Below, in pieces: positions 28,697-37,582 of a DNA stretch of 64,000 bases. The translations under genes and the position numbers were made by a program. Origin of the DNA: Streptohalobacillus salinus (GTDB lineage Bacteria > Bacillota > Bacilli > Bacillales > Amphibacillaceae). The DNA is taken from the NCBI RefSeq assembly GCF_003201605.1, contig NZ_QJJR01000004.1:1-64000 (forward strand). Reading direction: 5' to 3'. Position 1 is the stretch's first letter, and the number at the start of each line of letters is the position of its first letter. The notes beneath the pieces are model-generated. The model was not told the DNA's origin, did no database searches, and worked only from the letters and a program-made list of their open reading frames with translations.

Positions 28697-30949
28697 GTGA
28701 AACATAAAAGTCATGTGTTTGTTGGGCTCATTTGTGGATTATATGTTTTCCATTTATATAACATGGGAAAGCCGTTTTTAGTTGTTTCTCTGCTTTTCTT
28801 AGCTTTACTATATTATGACCGACGATTGTTTTTAAAAGAAGCCCTTATAGGAGCCTTACTTTTACTTATTGTCTTGATCCGTTTTGATGCACTAAATCAA
28901 ACAGAAGAACGCGTTCAAATGGTCGTAAATCAGCCGTTTACTGTCGAAATTGTTGAAGTATTGCATCATCGACATGACTATCAACAGGTGGTTGCCAAGC
29001 GGAGTGGTACAAATGAGAAGGTGATGATTAGTTATTTTGATACGATAACTACACCACTTTATCCAGGACTATTATATACAGTTGTTGGAGAAGTAGAAGC
29101 AATTGAAAAAGCGACGAATCCTGGCCAGTTTGACTATCACGACTACCTTAAAACCAAACAGATTCGAACACTTATTCAAGCAGAACGATTTGCGTATGAT
29201 CGGGCGCAATTTTATCATGTTCCTTTTAAATGGCGAGCACAATTAATGGAACGTATGTCGGAGCGCTTAAGTGATACAGCGAATAAGTGGGTTCAAGCAC
29301 TTGTGTTAGGAGAGAAATCTGACCTTAAAGAAGAAGCACAGGCGCTTTTTTCGCGTTGGCATATTTCGCACTTGTTAGCGATTTCAGGCTTTCACTTAAG
29401 TTTAATTATTATTGGACTTAGCTTTTTATTATCGAGACTATTGGGCATTACAAAGGAAACAATCAGTATCGTTCTTGTGGTGACATTTATTGTTTTCCCT
29501 TTTATTGCAGGTGGTTCTCCATCAATTGTTCGTGCTAGTTTAGTGGGAGGATTATCAGCGCTTGCGCTGATTATCAAGACAAGATTTGATGCAATTGATG
29601 TCTTAAGTCTGGTCTTTATCTTCCTAGTAGTTATCCAACCTTCATGGCTTCAGCAATTAGGGTTCCAGTTTTCTTTTCTTGTTACGTTTGCGATATTGCT
29701 GTCGCGACCTATACTCATACGCTTGCAAGATAACTATAAACAAGTGTTATTTATTGGATTGCTCGCGTTTTTAATGACGTTACCGCTACAAATTTTCCAC
29801 TTCTATTTAATAAATCCACTCAGTCTTTTACTTAATCCTCTTGTTAGCGTTTTTTTTTCGCTGCTCTTTTTACCGGTTATCTTCATCACATTTGTTGTGG
29901 CGCATGTTTTTCCGATAGGCCTTTATCTTTTAGATCCTTTGATAATTGTGTTAGATGCGGTACTCATGAAGGGGATAAGTGTAGTTGATCAAAATCTCTA
30001 TTACCCCTTAGTTTTAGGTGAAATACCGATGTATATTATTCTTTTATTAGGCCTTGTTACCTTTTTCTTAATGGTTGAAATTGAACGTTGGCGGTCACGA
30101 AAAATTGGATGGTGGTTAGTGTTATTGATAACCGTATTAGTGATCGTTAAAATACGTCCTTATTTAAATCCGTTTGGTCAAGTGACAATGCTTGATTTCA
30201 CACAAGCGAATGTTTTAGTAATTGAGCGACCTTATCGAGAGGGGGTCATTCTTTACGACGTGGGTGGGACGATGTTAAACGATTATCAAACCCCCTCGGA
30301 TGAGCTCTATCAAACTCGGCTAAAGCCATTTTTAATAAATAGAGGAATTACCGAAATTGATGCGGTTATTTTGTCACATGGCCATCATGACCATATCGGC
30401 TCTTTAGCTTTTTTAAGTCAAGACTTTAAAATTGATCAATTAATTACGAGTAACCACTTTGATGCAACGTTATTAAACGGCATTAATATTCCTCATATTC
30501 AAGTTGATCAAGGAAAGAGATTTGAAATACGCGGTCAGATATTTGAGGTGTTATCTTCGACAAGTGATTCGGCAGATGAAAACAATCAATCTCTTGTTTT
30601 AAAAACGACGATTGGTCCAAAGGATTGGTTATTAACGGGTGACATTACAGAAAAAATTGAGCTAGAAATGATTGTTCGCCATCCTGAACTTGACATTGAT
30701 ATCCTAATGGTTCCACATCACGGCAGTAGAACGTCTTCAAGTTTACAATTTCTACGTCAGATTACACCAAGTGTCGCATTCATTTCAGTAGGTAAGGATA
30801 ATCGCTTTAATCACCCACATCCTAAGGTGGTTGAACGTTTCTTGCACGAGGGGATTGACCTTTATCGTACAGATCATAACGGTGCAGTAACCTACCGTTA
30901 TCATATTAAAGAACCAGAAGGAAGCATTGAAGTCTTTTCTAGTAAGTAA
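28697..30949 (+). CDS. comEC: DNA internalization channel ComEC/Rec2
   Basis: 750-residue polytopic membrane protein. N-terminal helices and a DUF4131 OB-like domain are followed by the ComEC transmembrane core (about 220-490, starting HLLAISGFHLSLI). A C-terminal metallo-beta-lactamase-like domain has LSHGHHDHIGS and MVPHHGSRTSSS. GTG 28697 follows GAGGTGAAG. The full length suggests that the DNA-transport apparatus is retained, although regulators of competence cannot be judged from this window. Confidence 0.94.
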   Translation: MKHKSHVFVGLICGLYVFHLYNMGKPFLVVSLLFLALLYYDRRLFLKEALIGALLLLIVLIRFDALNQTEERVQMVVNQPFTVEIVEVLHHRHDYQQVVAKRSGTNEKVMISYFDTITTPLYPGLLYTVVGEVEAIEKATNPGQFDYHDYLKTKQIRTLIQAERFAYDRAQFYHVPFKWRAQLMERMSERLSDTANKWVQALVLGEKSDLKEEAQALFSRWHISHLLAISGFHLSLIIIGLSFLLSRLLGITKETISIVLVVTFIVFPFIAGGSPSIVRASLVGGLSALALIIKTRFDAIDVLSLVFIFLVVIQPSWLQQLGFQFSFLVTFAILLSRPILIRLQDNYKQVLFIGLLAFLMTLPLQIFHFYLINPLSLLLNPLVSVFFSLLFLPVIFITFVVAHVFPIGLYLLDPLIIVLDAVLMKGISVVDQNLYYPLVLGEIPMYIILLLGLVTFFLMVEIERWRSRKIGWWLVLLITVLVIVKIRPYLNPFGQVTMLDFTQANVLVIERPYREGVILYDVGGTMLNDYQTPSDELYQTRLKPFLINRGITEIDAVILSHGHHDHIGSLAFLSQDFKIDQLITSNHFDATLLNGINIPHIQVDQGKRFEIRGQIFEVLSSTSDSADENNQSLVLKTTIGPKDWLLTGDITEKIELEMIVRHPELDIDILMVPHHGSRTSSSLQFLRQITPSVAFISVGKDNRFNHPHPKVVERFLHEGIDLYRTDHNGAVTYRYHIKEPEGSIEVFSSK

Positions 30950-31058
30950 GGTAGGAAACACCTCTTGTCAAACCGCATCATCCACGCTAGTATTAAAAGG
31001 AATCCTTCGACGTGTAAGACAAGTAAAGGATAGAGAGAGGGGGTGCGTCATTAGGCGG

Positions 31059-32120
31059 ATGACGTCTAATGACCAAAAGATGAAGTATCTTGAAGCTAAA
31101 AAGCAAATGAACACTTTAAAGAAATCAGCGGTCTTTGTTTTATATGGTGAAGAGCGTTATTTAATAGAGTCAATGATTAAAGCAATAGTAGAGCAACGAT
31201 TAACAAATGATGAGCAGACAGAACAGTGGATAACCTATGATCTAGAAGAACAACCGGTCGAAGAAGCGATAATGGAAGCGGAGACTTTCCCGTTCTTTGG
31301 GGATAAAAAAGTTGTTGTTTGTGAAAATAGCATGTTTTTAACTGCTAAGCCCTCGAAATCTAAAGTCGAACATAATAGTGAGATCTTGTTGAGTTATCAA
31401 GAGCAGCCTGTTGATTTTTCAACACTCATTTTAGTTGTGCCGTATCAAAAGCTGGACGAGCGTAAAAAAATTACTAAACAGCTAAAAAAGAACGCCACTT
31501 TTATTGAATGTCAAGCCGTTAATGATTGGGATATCGATAAATGGGTGACTCACTTTGAGGCACAGTTTTCATTAAATTTAGATGGCCAAACAAAGAAATT
31601 AATCCAAGAAGAGATTGGTCCGCGTTTGCAACTGTTAGAGAATGAAATGGAGAAATTAGCACTGTTTAAAGGAAATGACGAAACGATTAGTTATGAAGAT
31701 GCGCAGGCGTTAGTCTCACATTTAGGACAATCATCAGGCCTTAAGTTAGTCGATGCTGTTATCGAAAAGGATATAAAAAAAGCCATAGAGATTTACAAGG
31801 ATTTGAGTCGATCAAACGAGGAAGAAATTGCATTACTGGCCTTGTTATCGTCACAATTACGTACCATTTATCAGGTTAAAATTTTGATGCAAAAAGGTTA
31901 TCAACAACAGCAAATTGCTCAACAATTACGCGTGCATAGTTTTGTGGTAAAGATGTCAATGGAGCGAGCAAAACGATTTACAATTGAAGACTTATACCGC
32001 GCAATTGATTATTGCGGAGAAACAGATCAGTTGATAAAACAAGGGAAAATGGATAAACCCTTAGCATTTGAAATGTTACTGTATCAGTTGATTCATTGGA
32101 AAGTAAAACCAGTCATGTAA
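31059..32120 (+). CDS. holA: DNA polymerase III subunit delta
   Basis: Clamp-loader subunit (YqeN) that opens the beta clamp. The 353 residues include the degenerate AAA fold with VLYGEERYLIESM, AETFPFFGDKKVVV and YQKLDERKKITKQLK, and a C-terminal collar domain. The start is uncertain. ATG 31059 lies 16 bases after the GAGAGGGGG site and inside a 7-bp hairpin; ATG 31080 would also fit the alignment with B. subtilis YqeN. In-frame sequence further upstream does not look like the family. Confidence 0.88.
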   Translation: MTSNDQKMKYLEAKKQMNTLKKSAVFVLYGEERYLIESMIKAIVEQRLTNDEQTEQWITYDLEEQPVEEAIMEAETFPFFGDKKVVVCENSMFLTAKPSKSKVEHNSEILLSYQEQPVDFSTLILVVPYQKLDERKKITKQLKKNATFIECQAVNDWDIDKWVTHFEAQFSLNLDGQTKKLIQEEIGPRLQLLENEMEKLALFKGNDETISYEDAQALVSHLGQSSGLKLVDAVIEKDIKKAIEIYKDLSRSNEEEIALLALLSSQLRTIYQVKILMQKGYQQQQIAQQLRVHSFVVKMSMERAKRFTIEDLYRAIDYCGETDQLIKQGKMDKPLAFEMLLYQLIHWKVKPVM

Positions 32121-32157
32121 AGATATTTAAGGATAACATTAGTATACTTAAATGCAA

Positions 32158-32190
32158 AAAACGATCCTCTTTAGAAAAGAGGATCGCTTT
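32158..32190. terminator. Bidirectional terminator between holA and rpsT
   Basis: CGATCCTCTTT and AAGAGGATCG form a stem with T-rich tails on both strands, serving the convergent holA and rpsT transcripts. Confidence 0.88.
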
Positions 32191-32212
32191 TAACGTTGGT
32201 CATTACTGGTCA

Positions 32213-32479
32213 TTATGCACCAAGTTGGTTAACTTTTTTAGTTAAGCGTGATTTTTGACGATCACCATTGTTGCGATGAACGATACCTTTTGAAACTGCT
32301 TTGTCAATTTTTTTAATTGCATTTTTAAGTGCAGTTTTAGCATCTTCAACACTATGTTCAGATACGAATTGTTCAACACGTTTGATGCTTGAACGCATTT
32401 CAGATTTAACTGGTGCGTTAAGTGTATGACGATCTTCGTTTAAACGAATACGTTTTTTCGCTGATTTGATATTAGCCAT
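32213..32479 (-). CDS. rpsT: 30S ribosomal protein S20
   Basis: 88-residue basic protein beginning MANIKSAKKRIRLNEDR and ending KSRLTKKVNQLGA, the usual S20 pattern. It binds the 5' domain of 16S rRNA. The ATG is preceded by GGAGGTG on the minus strand. Its promoter lies within the left 131-bp repeat. Confidence 0.97.
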   Translation of the reverse strand: MANIKSAKKRIRLNEDRHTLNAPVKSEMRSSIKRVEQFVSEHSVEDAKTALKNAIKKIDKAVSKGIVHRNNGDRQKSRLTKKVNQLGA

Positions 32480-32529
32480 TTATTTTCACCTCCACTTATA
32501 AACATCCATAAATATATTATGGAACAGAT

Positions 32530-32660
32530 GATATTGTACCAAAGGTTGGGCGTATTTTCAATATAAATATATTTTTCAAGTAACAATAGCAAGAATAATG
32601 AATGAACTGTTCTTGAACAATGCTAAAGATCTGTTAACGTGTAGTTTCAAGAAAAGAATT
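32530..32660. repeat. 131-bp direct repeat, left copy (carries the rpsT promoter)
   Basis: Nearly identical to 35302-35431 in the same orientation, with about five differences including one indel. It contains the rpsT promoter on the minus strand. The two copies bracket the IS graveyard. Confidence 0.95.
32533..32561 (-). promoter_or_regulatory. Sigma-A promoter of rpsT
   Basis: On the minus strand TTGAAA (complement of 32556-32561), 17 bases, TACAAT (complement of 32533-32538), about 50 bases upstream of the rpsT start codon. Confidence 0.8.
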
Positions 32661-32787
32661 CGTGAGTTTGATACTTCATTTCTCTAAAAACACGCATAAG
32701 CCCTGATACGGCTTATTTTTTATATCGAGTACTCTTTTGTACTATATTGTAATAAGCGTAAAAAAATACCGAAACGAGGTCTTGATT

Positions 32788-33433
32788 ATGCGTATTTTAA
32801 AAGTACTTCTAAAAATAATCGTCTTTACAATACGTTAGGTAGCCGTGGATTTATTACCACACAATCCATTAAAAAATTGAAACAACACCTTAAAGAATGG
32901 GCACTAGACCCTTCGGGTTGGCGGACGAAAGCAAGTGACGAACCGATTCATTTAACGGCTATTAAAGACGTTCAAAACAATAAAGAAACGTATTATAAAG
33001 AAAGATGGATAAAGGAAAATGATTTAGAACAGCGACTCCTTGTAACCTTCTCACCGAAATACAAGCACTATCAAGAAACTATTCGTAAGCGTCAAATTGA
33101 ACGCGCCTTAAAAAAAGTGGATCATCCTTCGTCACTAAAAAAGAAACGTGCCAATGATCCGTTACGTTTTGTCACAGTTAAACACGCAACAACGGACGGT
33201 GAAACAGCTGAAAATATGCAGGTAACACTTGATGAATCCCTTATAGAAAAGGAAGCGCAATATGATGGATTCTACGGTATGTGTACGAACCTAACATCTG
33301 ATCCTTTAGCATTGATTCGCGTGAATCAACAGCGTGGGAAATCGAAGAGCGCTTCAGAATTATGAAAACAGAGCTGAAATCACGGCCGGTCTATGTAAGA
33401 TCAGTACGGAAAACAGAACGGGAAAAATGGTAA
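32788..33433 (+). pseudogene. IS1634-family transposase relic
   Basis: Fragments resemble IS1634-type DDE transposases. The start MRILK is joined out of frame to an internal block (NTLGSRGFITTQSIKKLK, then KERWIKENDLEQRLLVTFSP and KEAQYDGFYGMCTNL) that ends at TGA near 33365. The missing +1 frame resumes with WEIEERFRIMKTELKSRPVYV, showing a one-base loss near 33336. Several hundred codons of the N-terminal half are deleted and the C terminus is cut at 33433. Confidence 0.85.
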
Positions 33434-33582
33434 TGGACACGGGGGAAAGGGTGAAGGTATTATGAGTTGATGTTTTAGTAGGATCACTAAATTTTAAATA
33501 AAAAAATAAGACTAATATTTGGAATTAAGGGTATTCATATTTATGTAGCTGATTTAAAAATCATATAAAGGAGTGTGGTTAT

Positions 33583-33693
33583 GTGACTTGGTTATATATC
33601 GTTTTTGGTATTATATTGTTAACGTCAGGTCTCTGGGGATGGATGGCTAGATTAAAGTGGATGGAGAAGCAGACTAATAAATTAAAAGATTAA
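33583..33693 (+). CDS. Possible 36-residue single-pass membrane protein
   Basis: GTG 33583 is preceded by AAAGGAG with 9-base spacing. The product is hydrophobic from residue 2 to about 21 (WLYIVFGIILLTSGLWGW), then basic and polar to the C terminus (RLKWMEKQTNKLKD). It lies between the two IS relics and has no frame damage. I do not recognise a family. It could be a real microprotein, a cargo gene or chance. Confidence 0.4.
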   Translation: MTWLYIVFGIILLTSGLWGWMARLKWMEKQTNKLKD

Positions 33694-33732
33694 GTTTAGA
33701 TCAATTATTTATCAGGACAATTAAATTAGTAA

Positions 33733-35160
33733 GTGTAAAATGTTTCTCGAAGGGATCAATTATTGGTAGACACAAATAGAGAGCATTCTATTATTAATGT
33801 AGGTCACCACACCAACATTAGAAAAGAGGCTCTCTCATGAGGAATATTATATCAAATATCCAAGAAATGATAAAGAATGGATGGTTGTCCGTTCGGACAA
33901 TAAACCGTTAACTTTACTTTGGAACCTGTGACGTTTAAATATACAGCGATGCGCGATTATAGGGGTATGAGCCAATTCCCACTAGACGTTTATTTAAGTA
34001 TGGCTAAATATTAACGCTATAGTGTGCTTGTTGAAGTTAAGGTTGCAGAGATGGAATCAGAGACAGATTATCGTGAAACAGCGCCCGTGATTAGTGAATG
34101 GACGACTGTCGACATAAGTCACACGAGTGTCGCTAACATTGTTAAACGAGTCGGTAAAGCTCAAGCAATCGCTGATGCGCAAATGTTAGAAGAACTTGAG
34201 ATCGCAGATCAATTACCAGAGGGCAAGCCGGTGGATTTTTTATTCGCGGAAGCAGATGGTGTCTATGTAAAAAGGAAATCGAAGTTTCTCAAGCGATTGT
34301 TTATGAGGGATGGCATACGAGCGGTAAACGTGTAGCCTTGAAGCACCACATGGTCATGATGAGCACTGAAGTTATGGATGGTTTTTGGAAAGACGAATAA
34401 GCGCTAACCGCGCACAAATTGTTACAAATAGTGATGGTGGTGCAGGTTATGGAAGCGAACGATTTCAAGAGACGTTCGCTCAATCTGTGTATCCAGTCTT
34501 AGCACAACTTGACCGTTATCATATCGCTTAATCCATTGTTCGCACCTTCGGTGCAAAGCGCTTGACGATGAAAGATGGTGTTAAAGAAGCTATCGAAAAT
34601 CATGATTTAGATGGTTTTCGACTGTGGGTGGATACATTTGAAAGCACAATTGAAGACGAAACTCAATTAAAAAAACCATGTATTTAGAGGTTATATTGAA
34701 AACCAATGGGACCGTATTTTTGATTGGAAAAAGAGAATGAAAGACTCACCTGAAGGTGTTAGAAGTTTGGGAGCGATTGAGTCAAACCAGCGTCGTGTAT
34801 CTTATCGCATGAAAAAAAGAGGGATGCATTGAAGTAAATCCGGTTGATTAGATATGGTTAAGATATTACAAGGACGTGCAAATGAGACGCATCGCGACGC
34901 CTGTATAGCCTCTAACCAGTCAAGTGCTCGAAAGCAGCGTTTAATCAATAAAAGTGTTAGAATGAGTTATTATTTAGCGCAACCTACAAAACCATCTATC
35001 GGCGCAAAAAAAGATTGTATAAGTTTGCATGGCGCACATTCAAGTTCGATTGGTACTTTAGTGTAGATAGGGCCAGCAAGCGAAGCGCGGTGGCCGATGG
35101 TGTACAAAATAGAGTGCTTAAATAATTGTTTTAATAAGAACATTGAGAACATGTTTACAT
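33733..35160 (+). mobile_element. Degenerate ISLre2-type insertion sequence
   Basis: Imperfect terminal inverted repeats are visible: GTGTAAAATGTTTCTC (33733-33748) against GAGAACATGTTTACAT (35145-35160). The 1.43-kb span fits this family minus some deletions. It encloses a broken UPF0236-type transposase gene. The ends are by-eye estimates. Confidence 0.7.
33837..35066 (+). pseudogene. ISLre2 (UPF0236) transposase pseudogene
   Basis: Recognisable segments occur in order across different frames: MRNIISNIQEMIKNG at the start, SEWTTVDISHTSVANIVKRV, LPEGKPVDFLFAEADGVYV (34021-34335 is the longest open piece), IVTNSDGG, DGFRLWVDTFESTIED, and the C-terminal QPTKPSIGAKKDCISLHGAHSS. At least four frameshifts or stops separate them, and about 60-100 codons after the N terminus are missing. 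It is clearly non-functional. Confidence 0.88.
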
Positions 35161-35233
35161 ATATTTAATAAAATGGAAAATAATTTAAATCTATCCCGAA
35201 ATACGAAATAGTACTCACTTTTATAACAACACA

Positions 35234-35276
35234 AAACCTCTCTAAACCCTTGTTTTTGAAGGGTTTAGAGAGGTTT
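35234..35276. terminator. 18-bp perfect hairpin inside the graveyard
   Basis: Arms 35234-35251 and 35259-35276 pair perfectly around GTTTTTG. The T-rich tail is weak on both strands. It may be an orphan terminator of a lost gene. Confidence 0.5.
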
Positions 35277-35301
35277 CCTTTAAATTAAGTGTCAAACTCG
35301 A

Positions 35302-35431
35302 GATAATGTACCAAAGGTTGGGCGAATTTCAATATAAATATATTTTTCAAGTAACAATAGCTAGAATAACGAATGAACTGTTCTTGAACAATGCTAAAGA
35401 TCTGTTAACGTGTAGTTTCAAGAAAAGAATT
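35302..35431. repeat. 131-bp direct repeat, right copy (lepA side)
   Basis: Copy of 32530-32660. Here the former rpsT promoter has decayed: on the minus strand TTGAAA is now 16 bases from TACATT. The lepA -35 element begins at its last two bases. Confidence 0.95.
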
Positions 35432-35458
35432 GAATCCTTCGCCGCACACTGATATAAT
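35430..35458 (+). promoter_or_regulatory. Sigma-A promoter of lepA
   Basis: TTGAAT (35430-35435), 17 bases, TATAAT (35453-35458), immediately after the right repeat. Confidence 0.8.
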
Positions 35459-35495
35459 CAAGCTAGTATGCGTGTCCGACGAAAATAGGAGTTGA

Positions 35496-37316
35496 ATGAT
35501 TTTGACAAAAGCAAGAGACCAAAAACGCGTGCGTAATTTTTCAATTATTGCACATATTGATCATGGAAAGTCGACATTGGCTGACCGTATTTTAGAGAAA
35601 ACAAAAGCATTAACACAACGTGAAATGAAAGAACAGATGTTAGATGCGATGGATTTAGAACGTGAACGAGGCATCACGATAAAATTGAATGCCGTTCAAT
35701 TAAAATATCAACATACAGATGGTGAAGAATATATCTTTCACTTAATTGACACACCAGGGCATGTCGACTTTACTTATGAAGTATCGCGTAGCTTAGCGGC
35801 TTGTGAAGGTGCGATTCTAGTCGTGGATGCGGCTCAAGGCATTGAAGCTCAAACATTAGCTAATGTATATTTAGCTCTAGATAATGATTTGGAAATCATA
35901 CCGGTTATTAACAAAATTGATTTACCCAGTGCTGATCCTGAACGTGTTAAACAGGAAATTACCGATGTAATTGGTATTGATGGAGATGAAGCATTACTTG
36001 TAAGTGCAAAATCCGGTATTGGCATTGATGCTATCTTAGAAGCTGTCGTTGACCGTATTCCGGCACCAGAAGGCGATGTTGATCATCCTTTACAAGCGAT
36101 GATTTTTGACTCTCTTTATGATCCGTATCGTGGTGTCGTTTCTTATGTGCGAATCAAGGAAGGAACCGTCAAGTTAGGTGATAAAATTCGCATGATGGCG
36201 ACGGGGAAAGAGTTTGAAGTAAATGAAATCGGTGTATTTAGTCCGAAGCCAATTAAGTTAGATAAATTAGAAGTCGGAGACGTTGGTTATTTAACAGCAT
36301 CCATTAAAAATGTTGGTGACGCACGTGTTGGTGATACGATAACACTTGCCAATAATCCAGCATCAGAAGCTTTACCTGGATATCGACGTTTAAATCCGAT
36401 GGTTTTCTGTGGGTTGTATCCAATTGATGCTAATAAATACAATGATCTACGTGAAGCACTTGAGCGTTTGGAACTAAACGACTCAGCTTTGCAATATGAA
36501 GCTGAAACATCACAAGCTCTTGGATTTGGATTCCGTTGTGGTTTCTTAGGACTGTTACACATGGAAATTATTCAAGAACGCATTGAGCGTGAGTTTAACA
36601 TTGAACTGATCACGACCGCACCAAGTGTAATTTATCAGGTTGAAAAAACAGATGGAGAAGTGATTTCAATTGATAATCCTTCCTATATGCCTGATAATCA
36701 AGCGATTGAACGCGTTATGGAACCTTATGTTAAAGCAACAGTAATGGTTCCAAATGATTATGTTGGACCAGTGATGGAGTTGTGCCAGAACAAGCGTGGC
36801 GATTTTATCGACATGAAATATCTTGATGATAATCGCGTCAATGTGGTTTATGAGATTCCTTTAGCTGAAATTGTTTATGATTTCTTTGACAAATTAAAAT
36901 CTCAAACAAAAGGTTATGCCTCATTTGATTATGAGCTTGTTGATTATAAAACATCGAAACTTGTGAAAATGGATATCTTATTAAATGGTGAAACCATTGA
37001 TGCCTTGTCATTTATCGTACACCGTGATTTCTCATTTAATCGCGGTAAGCAAATTGTTGACAAACTGAAAAGTCTGATCCCACGTCAACAATTTGAAGTC
37101 CCGATTCAAGCTGCTGTCGGCAATAAAATTGTTGCGCGTTCAACGATTAAAGCAATGCGTAAAAATGTATTGTCTAAATGCTATGGTGGGGATATTTCAC
37201 GTAAACGTAAATTACTCGAAAAGCAAAAAGAAGGTAAGAAACGAATGAAAATGGTTGGTTCGGTCGAAGTACCGCAAGAAGCCTTTATGGCCGTACTACA
37301 AATGGATGATGAATAA
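35496..37316 (+). CDS. lepA: Elongation factor 4 (back-translocase LepA)
   Basis: Membrane- and ribosome-associated translational GTPase. It has G1 [10 protein letters not shown]3 DTPGHVDF, G4 NKIDLP, EF-G-like domains II-V and the LepA-specific C-terminal domain ending VLQMDDE. The 606 residues are full length. ATG 35496 is only 4 bases from AGGAG, and TTG 35502, 10 bases from it, is a reasonable alternative start giving MTKARDQ. Confidence 0.96.
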   Translation: MILTKARDQKRVRNFSIIAHIDHGKSTLADRILEKTKALTQREMKEQMLDAMDLERERGITIKLNAVQLKYQHTDGEEYIFHLIDTPGHVDFTYEVSRSLAACEGAILVVDAAQGIEAQTLANVYLALDNDLEIIPVINKIDLPSADPERVKQEITDVIGIDGDEALLVSAKSGIGIDAILEAVVDRIPAPEGDVDHPLQAMIFDSLYDPYRGVVSYVRIKEGTVKLGDKIRMMATGKEFEVNEIGVFSPKPIKLDKLEVGDVGYLTASIKNVGDARVGDTITLANNPASEALPGYRRLNPMVFCGLYPIDANKYNDLREALERLELNDSALQYEAETSQALGFGFRCGFLGLLHMEIIQERIEREFNIELITTAPSVIYQVEKTDGEVISIDNPSYMPDNQAIERVMEPYVKATVMVPNDYVGPVMELCQNKRGDFIDMKYLDDNRVNVVYEIPLAEIVYDFFDKLKSQTKGYASFDYELVDYKTSKLVKMDILLNGETIDALSFIVHRDFSFNRGKQIVDKLKSLIPRQQFEVPIQAAVGNKIVARSTIKAMRKNVLSKCYGGDISRKRKLLEKQKEGKKRMKMVGSVEVPQEAFMAVLQMDDE

Positions 37317-37333
37317 CCGGACGGTACAATTTT

Positions 37334-37383
37334 GAATAGCCCTCACCTAGTAAACATCTGTTTGTTAGGTGGGGGATTCTTTA
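37334..37383 (+). terminator. Terminator after lepA
   Basis: CCCTCACCTAGTAAAC pairs imperfectly with GTTTGTTAGGTGGGGG; a short T-rich tail follows. Confidence 0.65.
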
Positions 37384-37432
37384 TCGTTCTTGGTACAATC
37401 TATCAGGGGTGAAAACACAAGGAAAATGGTGG

Positions 37433-37527
37433 GGATCGTTCAAAAACCAAGTAGAAATAAGCAAGTTGACCGAACGATCCGTCTATCAATCATCATATTT
37501 CGTCTAACTAGTCGTACGACTGGTCAG
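37433..37527. promoter_or_regulatory. Inverted repeats upstream of hemW
   Basis: GGATCGTTC (37433-37441) is repeated inverted as GAACGATCC (37472-37480). Next to it is a near-perfect 24-bp palindrome at 37504-37527 with core AGTCGTACGACT. These lie in the 266-base lepA-hemW gap and could be operator sites or RNA hairpins. No regulator is assigned. Confidence 0.35.
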
Positions 37528-37582
37528 ATCATAGTGAAATATGTTTAACTATAGTCAACATATAAGAAAAGAGGTAATTGTA

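Larger units (their letters stand above)
32661..35301. mobile_element. Insertion-sequence graveyard between rpsT and lepA
   Basis: 2.6 kb replace the gpr-spoIIP-yqxA block found here in B. subtilis. From left to right it holds a small terminator-like hairpin (about 32696-32720), an IS1634-type transposase relic, a 36-codon reading frame, an ISLre2-type element relic and an 18-bp perfect hairpin. Both transposase genes are broken, so no part looks mobile. Confidence 0.85.

Noticed and set aside
32877-33365. Open frame of 162 codons that could be taken for a gene
   Set aside because: It is an internal piece of an IS1634-type transposase. The reading continues in another frame after a one-base loss, and the N-terminal half is missing.
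34024-34335. Open frame of 103 codons that could be taken for a gene
   Set aside because: It is the central fragment of a frameshifted ISLre2 transposase whose neighbouring segments are found in other frames.
34854-35066. Open frame of 70 codons near the end of the ISLre2 relic
   Set aside because: Only its last third (QPTKPSIGAKKDC onward) matches the transposase C terminus; it has no ribosome site and is a pseudogene tail.
32530-35431. The 131-bp repeats as attL/attR of an integrative element
   Set aside because: No integrase, recombinase or conjugation gene lies between them, and the repeat is in an intergenic promoter region rather than a tRNA or gene end.
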